From assembly GCA_012522985.1 (NCBI GenBank), contig JAAYJJ010000128.1, positions 1 through 9,364 on the forward strand: a stretch of 9,364 nucleotides of DNA. The letters are read 5' to 3'. This DNA is from Aliarcobacter butzleri (GTDB lineage Bacteria; Campylobacterota; Campylobacteria; Campylobacterales; Arcobacteraceae). Positions within the stretch are counted from its first letter, which is position 1; each line of letters begins with the position of its first letter. Below the pieces are notes generated by a model. That model saw only the letters and a list, made by a program, of their open reading frames with translations. It was not told where the DNA came from and searched no databases. This document shows, one piece after another, positions 7,381 through 9,364 of this stretch. The translations under genes and the position numbers were made by a program.

Positions 7381-7893
7381 ATGCATAAAATTTTGATTAT
7401 AAGCTGTGGTGGTACTTTTAGTAAGGTTTATGATCCTATAAAAGGGGAGTTGTATATTCCTAAAAATCTAGATATTTTACGTGATCTTTTAAATAGATTT
7501 TTTAAGAATAATATAGATTTTATTAAGCTTCAAGAATATATCTATAAAGATAGCTTAGATATGACACAACAAGATAGAGAGGGATTAAAACGGCTTATTT
7601 CAAACTCATCATACCATAAATTTATAGTTATACATGGAACTGATACTATGGATTTAAGTGCAAAAGAGATAGAAACACTAGCTATTACACAAAACAAAGA
7701 GGTGGTTTTTGTAGGTTCTATGGAGCCTATAAGCTTTAATCCCATAGAAGGCTCTATCAACTTAGGAGTTGCATATGGATTTTTACAATCCAATAATAAA
7801 AGTGGTATTTTTTTATCTATGAATGGTATAATCTCTTCTGTAGATAAAATAGTCAAAAATAAACAATTAGGATATTTCCAATGGCAAAAGTAG
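7381..7893 (+). CDS. Single-domain asparaginase-like protein
   Basis: At 170 residues this matches only the N-terminal domain of type I/II L-asparaginases (normally about 320-350 residues, two domains). Recognisable blocks are ISCGGTFSK (7-15) with the nucleophile-position T12, IHGTDTMD (84-91) with T87 and D88, then VGSMEP (111-116) and the segment ending LSMNGII (145-151). By hand alignment, the position of the catalytic lysine (K162 in E. coli AnsB) falls in a shortened loop around QSNNK (136-140); K140 is the nearest lysine and is not clearly equivalent. Without the C-terminal domain, which contributes to the active site in the full enzymes, asparagine hydrolysis is uncertain. No signal peptide is seen, so it is cytoplasmic. 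AGGA (7368-7371) lies nine bases before the ATG. Its last 13 bases overlap the ccoI start, implying translational coupling. The function beyond the family is unknown. Confidence 0.85.
   Translation: MHKILIISCGGTFSKVYDPIKGELYIPKNLDILRDLLNRFFKNNIDFIKLQEYIYKDSLDMTQQDREGLKRLISNSSYHKFIVIHGTDTMDLSAKEIETLAITQNKEVVFVGSMEPISFNPIEGSINLGVAYGFLQSNNKSGIFLSMNGIISSVDKIVKNKQLGYFQWQK
7869..7872 (+). promoter_or_regulatory. Ribosome binding site of ccoI inside the asparaginase-like gene
   Basis: AGGA sits eight bases before the ATG at 7881, within the last codons of the upstream gene. This supports a real, coupled start rather than a frameshifted fusion of the two genes. Confidence 0.6.
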
Positions 7894-9364
7894 CTTGTTC
7901 TCACTGTAATCTAGAGTTTGAAAAAGATCAAATGATCAAAGAAAACCTAGCAGATAAAGAACTCTATTTTTGCTGTAATGGTTGCCAAGGTGTATATCAT
8001 CTACTAAGTAATGAAGGACTTGATAGCTTTTATGATAAGCTTGGTAAAAACACCCTAACACCACCAAAAGAGCTAGATCAAAATATAGAAAAGTTTGATT
8101 TAGACTCTTTTGAAAAGAGATTTATCAAAACCACCCAAGAAGGATATAAACAAGTAGATCTTATTATAGAGGGTATCCACTGTGCTGCTTGTGTATGGCT
8201 TAATGAAAAAATACTTTTTGATACAGATGGTATAATAGAAGCAAATATCAACTTTACCAACTACAAAGCAAGAATAGTTTGGGATGATTCTAAGATAAAA
8301 TTATCTGAAATAATACTCAAAATAAGAAGTATTGGATATGATGCTTACCCTTATAACTCTAAAATTAGTGATGAGCAGCTTACCAACTCCAAAAGAGACT
8401 ATTTTATGAGGATGTTTGTAGCAGTCTTTGGCTCTATGAATATTATGATGTTAGCAGTTGCTAAATATAGTGGGTTTTTTAGTGGTATTACTGATGATGT
8501 TAAGGCTATGATCCATTTTGGTGAGTTTATAGTGGCTACTCCTGTGCTTTTTTATAGTGGATGGGTCTTTTTTAAGGGTGCATATTTTGGATTTAAAAAC
8601 AAAATAGTCAATATGGACTCTTTAGTAGCCAGTGGAGCAACACTTACATATTTTTACTCACTTTATGTGATGTTTGGTGGAGTTGGAGAGAGCTATTTTG
8701 ACTCTGTTGCTATGATTATTACCTTTGTGCTTGTAGGTAAATATCTTGAAGTTGTAGGCAAGAAAAATGCCACTGATACTATAGATACTATAAAAAGCTC
8801 TTTACCAATAGATGCAATTATTATAGAAGATGGCAACAAAAAATCAATAAGCGTAGATGAGATACAAGTAGATGATATATTAGAGCTTAAAACTGGTGAA
8901 ATAGCTCCTGTTGATGGTGTAATAGTAAGTGGAAGTGCTAACTTTGATGAATCGAGTATCACAGGAGAGTCCATACCTCTACACAAAACCATAGGAGATA
9001 GAGTCTTTAGTGGCACTATCAATACAAATTCACTTATTAGATACAAGGCAATTAAGGATTTTTCAAGCTCTACATTAAGCTCTTTTGTTACTCTTATAGA
9101 AGATTCTCTAGCATCCAAATCAGATATAGAGAAAAAAGCCAATGAAATATCAAAATATTTTTCTATTACAATACTCTCTTTAGCATTTTTAACATTTATT
9201 GGATGGTATTTTTTAACTCCAGAGCTTTTTTATGCTAGTGAGGCTAGTAGGTTTGAAAAATCATTTATTGTTATGATATCTGTTATAGTTATAGCATGTC
9301 CTTGTGCTTTGTCTTTAGCTACACCAATAGCCTCTTTGGTAGGAATAAGCCAACTTGCCAAAAA
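7881..9364 (+). CDS. ccoI: CcoI/FixI-type copper-transporting P1B ATPase, 3' end cut by window edge
   Basis: Inner-membrane heavy-metal P-type ATPase; the CcoI/FixI branch exports Cu(I) for assembly of cbb3 oxidase. The first 494 residues are present, out of roughly 800 for the family. A cysteine-rich N-terminus has C6-x2-C9 and C31-C32-x2-C35 (FCCNGCQGVY), the putative metal-binding domain typical of CcoI/FixI. A heavy-metal-associated domain (about 92-157) carries GIHC101-AAC104. Membrane helices lie near 176-196, 212-232, 247-265, 272-292, 424-446 and 459-480. The actuator loop holds TGES (361-364) and the transport site is C473-P-C475. The phosphorylation motif DKTGT and the nucleotide domain would lie beyond the window. 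The ATG at 7881 overlaps the preceding gene by 13 bases. The presence of ccoG 5.5 kb away supports the CcoI role, but a generic copper exporter of the CopA type is not fully excluded. Confidence 0.88.
   Translation, partial: MAKVACSHCNLEFEKDQMIKENLADKELYFCCNGCQGVYHLLSNEGLDSFYDKLGKNTLTPPKELDQNIEKFDLDSFEKRFIKTTQEGYKQVDLIIEGIHCAACVWLNEKILFDTDGIIEANINFTNYKARIVWDDSKIKLSEIILKIRSIGYDAYPYNSKISDEQLTNSKRDYFMRMFVAVFGSMNIMMLAVAKYSGFFSGITDDVKAMIHFGEFIVATPVLFYSGWVFFKGAYFGFKNKIVNMDSLVASGATLTYFYSLYVMFGGVGESYFDSVAMIITFVLVGKYLEVVGKKNATDTIDTIKSSLPIDAIIIEDGNKKSISVDEIQVDDILELKTGEIAPVDGVIVSGSANFDESSITGESIPLHKTIGDRVFSGTINTNSLIRYKAIKDFSSSTLSSFVTLIEDSLASKSDIEKKANEISKYFSITILSLAFLTFIGWYFLTPELFYASEASRFEKSFIVMISVIVIACPCALSLATPIASLVGISQLAK

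Noticed and set aside
7381..7900. Asparaginase-like gene as a frameshifted pseudogene or as a fusion with ccoI
   Set aside because: ccoI has its own AGGA and ATG and a family-typical N-terminus starting MAKVACSHC, and no asparaginase C-terminal sequence remains in any frame that I can see.
7542..7904. A 120-codon minus-strand frame opposite the asparaginase-like gene
   Set aside because: The plus strand has the HGTDTM motif and a proper ribosome binding site; the opposite frame has neither.
8693..9142. A 149-codon open frame on the minus strand inside ccoI
   Set aside because: It lies opposite the actuator domain with TGES; its composition follows the complementary codons and no family is recognisable.

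Overview
The window looks like ordinary chromosome from a low-GC member of the Campylobacterota, most like Arcobacter and its relatives. The signs are AT-rich, closely packed genes, cbb3-type cytochrome oxidase assembly genes, a Cache-PAS sensor kinase with an HQWRQPL phospho-acceptor box, and sigma-70-type promoters whose clearest element is an extended TGn -10 box. This placement rests on recognition of gene families, not on a database search.

Layout. The left edge (1-868, minus) carries a SLAC1/TehA-family (TDT) anion or dicarboxylate transporter gene cut by the window end. A 130-base divergent promoter region separates it from ccoG (999-2393, plus), a polyferredoxin-type cbb3 oxidase assembly protein. 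A perfect GC-rich palindrome follows and probably terminates transcription from both sides. Then comes a tight three-gene minus-strand unit, read from right to left: a response regulator with REC, degenerate GGDEF and intact EAL domains (7310-5691, TTG start), a membrane sensor histidine kinase (5688-3490), and dihydroorotase pyrC (3497-2472). The two signalling genes are 2 bases apart, and the kinase overlaps pyrC by 8 bases. A second divergent promoter region (7311-7380) leads on the plus strand to a short, single-domain asparaginase-like gene (7381-7893). This overlaps by 13 bases the start of a copper-transporting P1B ATPase of the CcoI/FixI type (7881 to the right edge, incomplete).

How it fits together. 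CcoG and CcoI both serve copper delivery to, and assembly of, cbb3 cytochrome c oxidase. Here they flank an inserted, oppositely oriented signalling and pyrimidine operon. The kinase and regulator form a plausible cognate pair in which a periplasmic signal would control c-di-GMP hydrolysis, since the regulator has no DNA-binding domain. pyrC supplies a pyrimidine biosynthesis step and is probably a passenger in this transcript. The asparaginase-like protein is the least understood gene: it keeps the N-terminal catalytic motifs of L-asparaginases but lacks the whole C-terminal domain, and its translation is probably coupled to the copper ATPase.

I saw no RNA genes, CRISPR arrays, insertion sequences, phage genes or gene-free stretches over 300 bases, and no clear new defence or mobile system. 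The observations below are modest ones.
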